A stretch of 39,807 nucleotides of DNA from an uncultured Bermanella sp. (GTDB lineage Bacteria > Pseudomonadota > Gammaproteobacteria > Pseudomonadales > Oceanobacteraceae): assembly GCA_913058575.1 (NCBI GenBank), contig CAJXRF010000052.1, forward strand, positions 1 to 39,807, given 5' to 3'. Numbering within the stretch: the stretch's first letter is position 1; each line of letters opens with the position of its first letter. Below the pieces are notes generated by a model. The model did not search any database, was not told the DNA's origin, and saw only the letters and a program-made list of their open reading frames with translations. Both the position numbers and the translations under genes were made by a program. Below, in pieces: positions 33,283 through 39,807 of this stretch.

Positions 33283-34035
33283 ATGACTGTAAAAGGCAGC
33301 AAACAAGATAAGTTGGTAGTGGTCAGTTATGACCCATGGCAAAAATTTTGGCGGCGCCTTGCGCTGCTGATCATAGTAGTGGCATTGGGAGGCGCCAGCT
33401 ATATCTATGGGCGCTTCGAAGCCATGGAAGTTCAAACCCAAGCCATTGCTGAGCGTGATCAATTACAAGGGGATTTAAAACTGGCCCAAGAAAAAGTGGC
33501 CTCTTTTGGATCTCGTGTGAGTTATTTGGAAAAAAGTGGCGACGTGGGGCGAATTTCTACCGAAAGTTTACGCCAAAACATGGTCGACCTGCATGCACAG
33601 ATTGCCACGCTTCAAGAGGAGGTGGCCTTTTATAAAGGCATCATGGCTCCCTCTACTCGTAAGCACGATTTGCGTATTCAAAAAATAGAAATTGAAAATG
33701 CCCTAGAAGCTAATCGCTTTCGCTACAAGTTGGTGGTGACTCAGGTGGGCACAAACCAAACATATATTAGTGGTTTAGCAGCGGTAAACGTCAAAGGTAT
33801 TTTAAACGGTAAACAGAAAGTGTACGGTCTACGTGATATTTCCGAAGAGGTACAAGATTACGGTATTAAGTTTAAATTTAGGTATTTTCAAGAAATTGCA
33901 GGGGAAATGGTATTGCCTGATGGGTTTATACCAGAGCTTGTGGAAGTAGTTTTACAGTCTAAAGGTGCAAAGGCCGGACGAGTTTCGCAAACGTCACCAT
34001 GGCCAGGTAAGGAGTTAAAAAATGTTGAGCAGTAA
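33283..34035 (+). CDS. Single-pass membrane protein with coiled coil (DUF6776-like)
   Basis: A 250-residue protein from the ATG at 33283, 9 bases after AAGGA; an upstream in-frame TTG is less likely. A short cytosolic start with a WQKFWRRL segment leads to one membrane helix (about 24-44), then a periplasmic coiled coil (about 50-120) and a C-terminal beta-rich domain (about 123-235). This is the family often annotated DUF6776 beside bactofilin in Pseudomonas-like genomes. Its stop lies 14 bases inside the bactofilin gene, so the two are co-translated. A shared cell-envelope or morphogenesis role is inferred only from context. Confidence 0.7.
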   Translation: MTVKGSKQDKLVVVSYDPWQKFWRRLALLIIVVALGGASYIYGRFEAMEVQTQAIAERDQLQGDLKLAQEKVASFGSRVSYLEKSGDVGRISTESLRQNMVDLHAQIATLQEEVAFYKGIMAPSTRKHDLRIQKIEIENALEANRFRYKLVVTQVGTNQTYISGLAAVNVKGILNGKQKVYGLRDISEEVQDYGIKFKFRYFQEIAGEMVLPDGFIPELVEVVLQSKGAKAGRVSQTSPWPGKELKNVEQ

Positions 34036-34462
34036 AAATAAAAAGTCTGAATCTTTTGATACGTTCATTTCAAGCAAGTCTAAAATTGTTGGTGACTTAC
34101 ACTTCAGTGGTGGTTTGCATATAGATGGCCATATAAAAGGCAACATCATTGCCGATGACCAAAGCAATGCACTGGTTCGCATCAGTGAAACAGGTTCGGT
34201 AGAAGGAGAAATTCGCTCTCCTAATATTATTATCAATGGCCACGTAGTGGGCAATGTTCACTCAGCGCAGCATATTGAACTGGCCAAAAAGGCCGTGGTA
34301 AATGGCGATGTGAATTACACCATGATGGAAATGGTAATGGGCGCTCAAGTGAATGGCAGCCTTATTCACAAGGGTGAAGTTAAGTCTTCTAAAGGCCGTA
34401 AGTCTAAAGAGCCGCAAATTCCTGATTTAGGCGCTGAATTATCAGGCATTACCAAATCTTAA
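34022..34462 (+). CDS. Bactofilin (CcmA family) cytoskeletal protein
   Basis: A 146-residue polymer-forming protein with a central right-handed beta-helix (about 15-115): FISSKSKIVGDLHFSGGLHIDGHIKGNI, VRISETGSVEGEIRSPNIIINGHVVGNVHSAQHIEL, and VVNGDVNYTMMEMVMGAQVNGSLIH. The N- and C-terminal tails are charged and disordered, as usual. Bactofilins form filaments that place cell-wall enzymes and shape the cell. It overlaps the upstream membrane-protein gene by 14 bases with GGAG before its ATG. That protein could serve as a membrane partner. Confidence 0.9.
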   Translation: MLSSKNKKSESFDTFISSKSKIVGDLHFSGGLHIDGHIKGNIIADDQSNALVRISETGSVEGEIRSPNIIINGHVVGNVHSAQHIELAKKAVVNGDVNYTMMEMVMGAQVNGSLIHKGEVKSSKGRKSKEPQIPDLGAELSGITKS

Positions 34463-34563
34463 AGCGATAAGTTGGGCCGTGTATAGGCACGGCTGATCTT
34501 GAGCCGACTTGAGTTAGTAATAGGCTTTGGCTCAATCATCTCTAACTGTCTGTCCCACAAACT

Positions 34564-34597
34564 AAAGTTGACTAAAATACTCGGATAATCCCATAAT
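34564..34597 (+). promoter_or_regulatory. erpA promoter overlapped by an IscR type-1-like site
   Basis: TTGACT (34568-34573) and CATAAT (34592-34597) are 18 bases apart. Bases 34564-34588 agree at about 21 of 25 positions with the IscR type-1 consensus as I recall it: GACT, five A/T-rich bases, ACTC (consensus AGTC), then GGATA. The [2Fe-2S] form of IscR would repress here and release erpA when clusters are scarce. Confidence 0.6.
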
Positions 34598-34634
34598 AGG
34601 ACTATCTGTTTGGTTACCCCGAAGGTTTAGCTGT

Positions 34635-34964
34635 ATGAACGTTCTCTCTCTTACCTCGTCTGCGGTTAATAAAATGCAGACCCTACTGGAAGAAGAAGCT
34701 GATGATAGCCTTTGCCTGCGCGTTTTTGTAACTGGCGGTGGTTGTTCAGGTTTTCAGTATGGCTTTACCTTTGATACTGAAACCGCCGAAGACGACGCCG
34801 AAATCGTACAAGAAGGCGTCAAAGTCTTGGTAGACTCCCTAAGTTACCCTTACCTTGATGGTGCCAGTGTTGATTATCAAGAAAGCCTTGAAGGTTCTCG
34901 TTTTGTGGTGAGCAACCCCCAAGCCTCGGCCACCTGCGGTTGTGGTTCCTCGTTTACCATCTAA
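34635..34964 (+). CDS. erpA: Iron-sulfur cluster insertion protein ErpA
   Basis: A 109-residue A-type Fe-S carrier that delivers clusters to apoproteins, including isoprenoid-synthesis enzymes. The three cluster ligands are Cys37 in [13 protein letters not shown] and Cys101/Cys103 in [10 protein letters not shown]. Length and sequence match ErpA rather than IscA or SufA. It is preceded by an IscR-type site over its promoter and followed by a secreted DsrE-like gene 22 bases downstream. Confidence 0.95.
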   Translation: MNVLSLTSSAVNKMQTLLEEEADDSLCLRVFVTGGGCSGFQYGFTFDTETAEDDAEIVQEGVKVLVDSLSYPYLDGASVDYQESLEGSRFVVSNPQASATCGCGSSFTI

Positions 34965-34986
34965 ATACCTGCACAAGGGTTTAATT

Positions 34987-35439
34987 ATGTGGTTAGCCGT
35001 CTCTAAAACGCTACAAAGTGCATTGTCTAAAAATTTATTAATCGTAGCCATCAGTCTTTTTAGCCTGGTTGGTCAGGCGCAAGATGGGCAATTTCTAGCG
35101 CAGATTCATGCTCATTCCCCGCAAGAATTAGCCAGTTTATTAAATAAAGCAGAAAAGTGGGCAGCGAATAAAAACAGTTACCCAGAGCACCCAATTGCGA
35201 TTGTATTGCACGGTACCGAGGCCAATGTATTTCTAAAGAAAAACTACAAGGAATATAAAGAGCTGGTGGATCAAGCAGCCAAGTTAGACGCCTTTAAAAT
35301 AGTGGATATAAAAATATGCGAACGCTGGATGGGCTTTAATAATGTTAAGCGCAATCAGCTTCCGCCTTTCTTAGATACCGTGCCATTTGGTCCCGCGGAA
35401 GAGACGCGTCTTATTAAAGCGGGTTACCAAAGTTTTTAG
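34987..35439 (+). CDS. Secreted DsrE/DsrF-like protein
   Basis: A 150-residue exported protein from the ATG at 34987, about 7 bases after AAGGG; an earlier in-frame start would overlap erpA. Signal peptide about 1-33 (ending VGQAQ). The mature domain has the DsrE/F-like pattern PIAIVLHGTEANVFLKKNYKEYKELVDQAAKLDAFKIVDIKICERWM and a terminal GPAEETRLIKAGYQSF. One Cys stands at the position of the sulfur-carrying Cys in this fold (KICERW). Cytosolic relatives relay sulfur; a periplasmic one has no established role. Probably co-transcribed with erpA. Confidence 0.75.
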   Translation: MWLAVSKTLQSALSKNLLIVAISLFSLVGQAQDGQFLAQIHAHSPQELASLLNKAEKWAANKNSYPEHPIAIVLHGTEANVFLKKNYKEYKELVDQAAKLDAFKIVDIKICERWMGFNNVKRNQLPPFLDTVPFGPAEETRLIKAGYQSF

Positions 35440-35454
35440 TGACTCGCTTTAGAT

Positions 35455-36552
35455 TCACGCAGGATAAATCGCTCCTAATACTCTTTCCCCTATCGCTCCC
35501 GTTACTTCAGGCACATTAGCTGGCCTTCTTTCGATACATTGTTTGGCTAACCAAGCAAATGCCATGGCTTCAATGCATTGTGGGTCTAAATCTAATTGGG
35601 CGCAGCTTATTACATGATAACTTTGCAATTGCAGCTTTAGCGCGTTCATTAAATAACCATTTAAAGCGCCCCCCCCACAAATAATCACATCACCACTGTG
35701 ACTTAACTTTTGTATTTCGTGAGCAATGCTATCAACGGTTAACTGTGTGAGGGTCGCCATCACATCTTTTTCTGCAATGTCTTGTGTGGAAAACTGCTCA
35801 AACCAAGATAGGTTAAATAGCTCACGGCCAGTGCTTTTGGGGGCGCTAAGTTTAAAGTAATCCTCCTCCATCATGGCGAGTAACAGAGGCTCATTAACTT
35901 GCCCCAATGCTGCCCATTTTCCACCTTCATCGTAATCTTGCTGGGTGTGTAATTGGCACCAAGCATCCATTAATACATTGCCAGGCCCTGTGTCGTAACC
36001 CAAAACCGCCCCATCTGCTTTTAAGAAAGACACATTGGCCATACCGCCAATATTCACCACAAACACGTCTTCATTTTCTTTTTGAAATAAAGAACGGTGA
36101 AAGGCCGGCACCAAAGGAGCACCTTGACCGCTGGCTGCCATGTCTCGACTTCTAAAATCGCACACCACATTGATATTGGTTAATTCGGCCAATAATGCGC
36201 CATTAATAATTTGTACTGTGTAGTGAGGAGGCATATGGCGAACTGTTTGACCATGACAACCAATGGCTATGATTTGTGAAGCGGTAATAGAGGTTTGTTT
36301 TAATACAGCATTTACGCCTTTTCCATAAAGCTGGCTAAGGGTATTCGAGATAATGGCGCAAAGGTGTAATTCATCTTGAGTGCCATTACATAAATTTAAT
36401 ATTTGTTCTTTAAGTGGTTGAGAAAAGGCTAGGTGGTGCTGGGCTACTAAGGTGAATTGTCCGTCGGTGACGTTTATTAAAACAGTATCCACACCATCAA
36501 GACTGGTGCCCGACATTTGACCTATATAAAAAACCGATGAAGGTTTATCCAT
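35455..36552 (-). CDS. anmK: Anhydro-N-acetylmuramic acid kinase
   Basis: A 365-residue cytosolic kinase that converts 1,6-anhydro-MurNAc from peptidoglycan turnover to MurNAc-6-phosphate using ATP. The family start GQMSGTSLDGVD (11-22) is intact, and later blocks include CHGQTVRHMPPHYTVQI, VCDFRSRDMAASGQGAPLVPAFH, NIGGMANVSFL, YDTGPGNVLMDAW and ICGGGALN. AGAGAGGG precedes the ATG. It lies 40 bases downstream of the M23 endopeptidase gene on the same strand, a natural pairing of wall hydrolysis with wall recycling. Confidence 0.95.
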   Translation of the reverse strand: MDKPSSVFYIGQMSGTSLDGVDTVLINVTDGQFTLVAQHHLAFSQPLKEQILNLCNGTQDELHLCAIISNTLSQLYGKGVNAVLKQTSITASQIIAIGCHGQTVRHMPPHYTVQIINGALLAELTNINVVCDFRSRDMAASGQGAPLVPAFHRSLFQKENEDVFVVNIGGMANVSFLKADGAVLGYDTGPGNVLMDAWCQLHTQQDYDEGGKWAALGQVNEPLLLAMMEEDYFKLSAPKSTGRELFNLSWFEQFSTQDIAEKDVMATLTQLTVDSIAHEIQKLSHSGDVIICGGGALNGYLMNALKLQLQSYHVISCAQLDLDPQCIEAMAFAWLAKQCIERRPANVPEVTGAIGERVLGAIYPA

Positions 36553-36592
36553 TGCACCCTCTCTTAAACGGACCTTATAAAGGTCGTCATTA

Positions 36593-37879
36593 TTATCGTG
36601 AAGCGTAAAAATCGCCGTAAATGTGACTTTCTAAACGCATGACCATGACTTTAGCAAAATGTAAAAACTGATCTTTTCTCGATTTCTCTATGGGTTTGGC
36701 GTGTGGCAATCGTACTTTTAAAGGGTCTCGGTGAGAGCCGTTCACGCGGAACTCGTAATGCAAGTGTGGCCCCGAAGCCAAACCTGAGCTGCCCACATAA
36801 GCCACTACTTGCCCTTGTTTAACACGTTTACCCACACGCACTCCTTTTCTAAAGGCCTTTAAATGGGCGTATAAGGTGGTGTAACTGGTGCCATGTTGCA
36901 AAATTAACACCCGTCCATAACCCCCTTTTCGGCCTGCAAAAATAACTTTACCGTCACCGGCAGCCTTTATAGGTGTGCCACGCGCGGCGGCATAGTCCAC
37001 GCCCTTGTGGGCGCGAATTTTATGTAAAATAGGGTGTTTACGGCTGAGGTTAAATCGTGAACTAATTCGGGTGAAATCCACAGGGGTACGCAAGAAGGCT
37101 TTACGCATGCTCAAACCTTTTGGGGTAAAGTACTGGCTGTAGCCTTTTTTATCTTCATAACGTACCGCAGTATAGGTATTACCTTGGTTTTCAAAGCGGG
37201 CGATTAAAATGTCACCGTCTCCTACTTTCTTACCATCTAAGTATTCTTCTTGGTAAATTAAACTGAAGTTATCCCCTTGGCGAATATCTAAAGCAAAATC
37301 CACATCCCAACCAAAAATAGTGGCCAGTTCCATAATGACGTTATTGCTCATGCCTGCTTCAAGGCCTGTTTCAAATAAAGAACTGGAAATAGTGCCTTGT
37401 GCAAATGTCTCTACGATATCTGGCTTTAAGGTGATTTTACGGCTTTGGTAGCCATCATCTATTTTAGAGAACTCGTAGCTTTCAAATTGATTTTTCTCTA
37501 GGCGAAAGCCTTGTAGGCTTTTTTGCATGTCTACGTTAAATGCAATTTTATCTTTAGGATGCAGCTTGTTAAGCGTCTTACCATGTTCACTTAGGGTGAG
37601 CTTATAAAGGGTCTGTGATGAAAGGCCTTGGTCATGAAATAGCTGAGCCAGTGTATCCCCAGGCTTAATGGCTTTCATTTGCCAAGTATGATCCGCTTCT
37701 ATGGTCTCTTGATCAGTGATGTCAGGCACTGGAATTTCATAAGCAAAAGTGCGGCGTTCAAGTTCTTGTTGAACGGGAATTAAAATTAACAAAGCAGCCA
37801 CGAACAAACAGCTCAATCCTAACGCAATCCAATGACGCTTAGGTAAGATGTTAAATGCTGATAAGTCCTTGTTTTTCAT
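36593..37879 (-). CDS. M23 zinc endopeptidase (MepM-like)
   Basis: A 428-residue membrane-anchored periplasmic peptidoglycan hydrolase. One N-terminal helix (about 17-37) is followed by an OapA/LysM-like region (MKAIKPGDTLAQLFHDQGLSSQTLYKL), a second peptidase-associated domain and a C-terminal M23 LytM domain. Zinc and catalytic residues are present: His291 and Asp295 in HKGVDYAA, and His372/His374 in GPHLHYEF. An intact zinc site means an active enzyme rather than a LytM-type activator. It probably cleaves stem-peptide crosslinks. It is divergent from tyrS and upstream of anmK, as in Pseudomonas. Confidence 0.9.
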   Translation of the reverse strand: MKNKDLSAFNILPKRHWIALGLSCLFVAALLILIPVQQELERRTFAYEIPVPDITDQETIEADHTWQMKAIKPGDTLAQLFHDQGLSSQTLYKLTLSEHGKTLNKLHPKDKIAFNVDMQKSLQGFRLEKNQFESYEFSKIDDGYQSRKITLKPDIVETFAQGTISSSLFETGLEAGMSNNVIMELATIFGWDVDFALDIRQGDNFSLIYQEEYLDGKKVGDGDILIARFENQGNTYTAVRYEDKKGYSQYFTPKGLSMRKAFLRTPVDFTRISSRFNLSRKHPILHKIRAHKGVDYAAARGTPIKAAGDGKVIFAGRKGGYGRVLILQHGTSYTTLYAHLKAFRKGVRVGKRVKQGQVVAYVGSSGLASGPHLHYEFRVNGSHRDPLKVRLPHAKPIEKSRKDQFLHFAKVMVMRLESHIYGDFYASR

Positions 37880-38059
37880 GGGCTTGCCTGTACCAATGGG
37901 ATATGAAGCATACCATCACCTCTTAGAAAATATAGTTCTCAATAAGCAGTATAAGAGACAGTCGCCAGCTATTTAGTTGCAACAACTTGCAAATCCCTTC
38001 AAATCGGTTAATTTGCCAACTTCTTTTACATAGTATTGAACATTTTTTAGGCTAGATTC

Positions 38060-39367
38060 ATGACTGCGGCATTAATAGACGATTTAAAAGCACGAGGCTT
38101 ATACAACGATTGCACTGGCGAGGCCGACTTAGTCGCTCGTTTAGAATCAGGATGCCAAACTTTATATTGTGGTTTTGATCCCACCGCCGACAGCTTGCAT
38201 ATTGGTAGTCTAGTACCTCTACTAGTCTTAAAGCGTTTTCAGCAAGCTGGCCATAAACCACTTGCACTAGTAGGCGGAGCCACAGGCTTAATTGGCGATC
38301 CTAGTTTTAAAGCGGCCGAACGTAAACTAAATGGCCCCGAAGTCGTGGGTCAATGGGTTGAAAAACTGAAAGCTCAGGTAAGTCGTTTTATCGACTTTGA
38401 CTCTCATGGAAGTAAGGGAGAGAACAGTGCCAAGGTCGTTAACAATCTAGATTGGGTTGGTGGCATGAACATGCTCGATTTCTTGCGAGATGTGGGTAAG
38501 TACTTCTCTGTTAACCAGATGATTCAAAAGGAATCCGTAAAACAGCGCTTAGATCGCGACAGTGGCGGCATATCCTTTACCGAATTTAGTTACATGATTT
38601 TGCAAAGTTATGACTTTGCCAAACTTAATGAAATAGAAAACTGCATATTGCAAATCGGCGGCTCAGATCAGTGGGGTAATATCACAGGTGGAACCGAGTT
38701 AACTCGTCGCATGAATGGTAATCAAGTATTTGGTCTGACTTTACCTTTGGTCACCAAGTCTGATGGCACTAAGTTTGGTAAAACAGAAAGCGGCACTATC
38801 TGGTTAGACCCAACTAAAACCTCTCCTTATGCTTTTTATCAGTTTTGGTTGAATACCGCGGATGCCGATGCTTATAAGTTTCTTAAATACTTTACCTTTT
38901 TAAGTGTTGAAGAGATTGATGCAATAGAAGCACAAGACGCTCAAATTCAAGGGCGCAAAACAGCTCAACCTATCCTAGCCAAAGAAGTCACTCAGTTATT
39001 ACATGGTGAAGAAGGCTTGGTGGCGGCGCAGCGTATTACCGAAGCATTGTTTTCTGGTGATGCAGCGCAGCTATCTGAAAATGATCTGGAGCAAATTAAA
39101 CTCGATGGGCTGCCATCAAGTGATTTGAGTGAAAGTGATTTGGTAGATAAGCCACTTACATCTCTATTAAGTGAAGCTGGCTTAGGTCAAGGCAAGCAAA
39201 TTAAAGATGCATTAGGGCGTAACGCTGTAATTGTGAATGGTGAAGCGTATGGCATGGATGCGCTAATGGCGGCCCCACAAATTTTTAGTCAGGAAAAAGC
39301 GTTGTTTGGTCGTTTTTTCATCACTAAGCTGGGTAAAAAGAAGCATCATTTGTTCGAATTAAAGTAG
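38060..39367 (+). CDS. tyrS: Tyrosyl-tRNA synthetase
   Basis: A 435-residue class I synthetase that charges tRNA-Tyr. It closely follows the E. coli TyrS type: [41 protein letters not shown], then [21 protein letters not shown], the KMSKS-equivalent KFGKT (238-242), and a C-terminal S4 RNA-binding domain (about 370-430). The HIGH motif reads HIGS (47-50), with the last His replaced by Ser. The gene precedes rRNA-type promoters, as tyrS does in Pseudomonas. Confidence 0.96.
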   Translation: MTAALIDDLKARGLYNDCTGEADLVARLESGCQTLYCGFDPTADSLHIGSLVPLLVLKRFQQAGHKPLALVGGATGLIGDPSFKAAERKLNGPEVVGQWVEKLKAQVSRFIDFDSHGSKGENSAKVVNNLDWVGGMNMLDFLRDVGKYFSVNQMIQKESVKQRLDRDSGGISFTEFSYMILQSYDFAKLNEIENCILQIGGSDQWGNITGGTELTRRMNGNQVFGLTLPLVTKSDGTKFGKTESGTIWLDPTKTSPYAFYQFWLNTADADAYKFLKYFTFLSVEEIDAIEAQDAQIQGRKTAQPILAKEVTQLLHGEEGLVAAQRITEALFSGDAAQLSENDLEQIKLDGLPSSDLSESDLVDKPLTSLLSEAGLGQGKQIKDALGRNAVIVNGEAYGMDALMAAPQIFSQEKALFGRFFITKLGKKKHHLFELK

Positions 39368-39391
39368 TTTCTAATTATTTTATATTAACTA

Positions 39392-39419
39392 TTGACCCTT
39401 CAAATATTCTGCCTATAAT
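39392..39419 (+). promoter_or_regulatory. rrn promoter P1
   Basis: TTGACC (39392-39397), 16-base spacer, TATAAT (39414-39419), then a GC-rich discriminator GCGCGCC typical of stringently controlled rRNA promoters. The start site would be near 39426. Confidence 0.8.
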
Positions 39420-39420
39420 G

Positions 39421-39450
39421 CGCGCCTCCTTCAACGGGAAGGTGCGTTTT
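39421..39450 (+). terminator. Probable tyrS terminator embedded in P1
   Basis: CGCGCCT (39421-39427) pairs with AGGTGCG (39440-39446, one G-U), with further C-G pairs inside around an A bulge, followed by TTTT. It begins one base after the P1 -10 hexamer, so only transcripts from tyrS would contain the whole stem. Confidence 0.5.
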
Positions 39451-39548
39451 CTAATGTCTTTTTTAGATAAAAGATTCTCAAGAAAATAACCGTTAAAGGT
39501 GTTTAGTTTTAATCGCTAAAACGAAAAAAACCAAACAAAAACAAAGTG

Positions 39549-39576
39549 TTGACAGCTAATCGAAACACTGTAGAAT
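39549..39576 (+). promoter_or_regulatory. rrn promoter P2
   Basis: Consensus TTGACA (39549-39554), 16-base spacer, TAGAAT (39571-39576), discriminator GCGCCTCC. An A-rich UP-like stretch lies just upstream (39510-39546). Confidence 0.85.
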
Positions 39577-39656
39577 GCGCCTCCGCTTCAAGGCAAACGT
39601 CTAAAGCGGAGCATGAAAATTTAAGAATTTCTTCTGAAACTTTTTAAAAAAACATG

Positions 39657-39684
39657 TTGACACAAAGATGCGAATCATTAAAAT
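39657..39684 (+). promoter_or_regulatory. rrn promoter P3
   Basis: Consensus TTGACA (39657-39662), 16-base spacer, TAAAAT (39679-39684), then ACGCATCC. An A/T-rich UP-like stretch (39640-39652) precedes it. Confidence 0.85.
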
Positions 39685-39739
39685 ACGCATCCGCTTTGAG
39701 AGATAAGCGACAAGAATGGCCAGTCCGAGCGGCGGTCAC

Positions 39740-39751
39740 GATCTTTAAAAA
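39740..39751 (+). promoter_or_regulatory. rrn leader boxA antitermination site
   Basis: GATCTTTAAAAA resembles the boxA core (GCTCTTTAACAA in E. coli) bound by NusB/NusE. It is followed by ACAATTCGTGTGGGTACTT, typical of gammaproteobacterial 16S leaders. Confidence 0.75.
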
Positions 39752-39807
39752 TGAATTCAGACAATTCGTGTGGGTACTTACCGAGAGTCGAGATGTGTTT
39801 CTAGCTT

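Larger units (their letters stand above)
39368..39807 (+). promoter_or_regulatory. rRNA operon promoter and leader region
   Basis: 440 bases without a protein gene, containing three tandem sigma-70 promoters, A/T-rich UP-like stretches before the second and third, a leader hairpin (CTCCGCTT near 39582 with AAGCGGAG near 39604) and a boxA. The organisation is that of an rrn operon leader; the 16S rRNA would begin just past the window end. Confidence 0.85.

Noticed and set aside
39752-39807. Start of the 16S rRNA gene
   Set aside because: The sequence still matches leader after boxA; the 16S 5' end (AGAGTTTGATC region) is not reached in the window.

Overview
The window reads as chromosomal DNA of a moderately AT-rich marine-type gammaproteobacterium, most likely from the Oceanospirillales/Pseudomonadales side of the class. 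Supporting this are a family I lipase with its dedicated foldase, E. coli-type tyrS, polB, HemJ-type haem synthesis, and the right-hand order argC - membrane protein - bactofilin - erpA - anmK - M23 peptidase - tyrS - rRNA promoters. From memory, that order largely matches the Pseudomonas aeruginosa argC-to-rRNA region. The species is not identifiable from sequence alone.

Left part (1-12.35 kb): acyl-CoA thioesterase, CHASE-GGDEF diguanylate cyclase, secreted lipase plus membrane-anchored foldase with a large stem-loop between them, inositol-monophosphatase-family enzyme, PAS-GGDEF-EAL protein, small methyltransferase, DNA polymerase II and a pentapeptide-repeat protein. Two exact DnaA boxes lie in the long gap before the lipase.

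Accessory part (12.35-16.3 kb): a consensus-like promoter overlapped by a Fur-box-like palindrome, then about 98 nt ending in a textbook terminator. This looks like a PrrF/RyhB-type iron-responsive small RNA. It is followed by a 3 x 40-bp tandem repeat and a run of small same-strand genes (acetyltransferase, VOC protein, small membrane protein, acetyltransferase). Three attC-like sites bound them, so the run looks like an integron cassette cluster without an integrase in view. Next is an HxlR regulator divergent from a membrane-anchored protein, with two matching inverted repeats between them and an apparently leaderless regulator mRNA.

Middle part (16.3-28.5 kb): two family-3 periplasmic binding proteins, a DUF5329-like secreted protein, a small secreted protein, a His-rich secreted protein, a large lipoprotein combining PEBP-like and YHYH regions, a DUF1439-like protein, a half-size GDT1/UPF0016 transporter, a haem-type FecCD permease/ATPase pair, a soluble CZB chemoreceptor and a MATE exporter.

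Right part (28.5-39.8 kb): hemL, hemJ and a ClC antiporter on the minus strand; then argC, a coiled-coil membrane protein, bactofilin, erpA with an IscR type-1-like site over its promoter, and a secreted DsrE-like protein on the plus strand; anmK and an M23 endopeptidase on the minus strand; then tyrS and three tandem rRNA-type promoters plus boxA. The 16S gene itself lies beyond the window. Iron and haem recur throughout: Fur-type sRNA, haem-type importer, hemL, hemJ and IscR/erpA.
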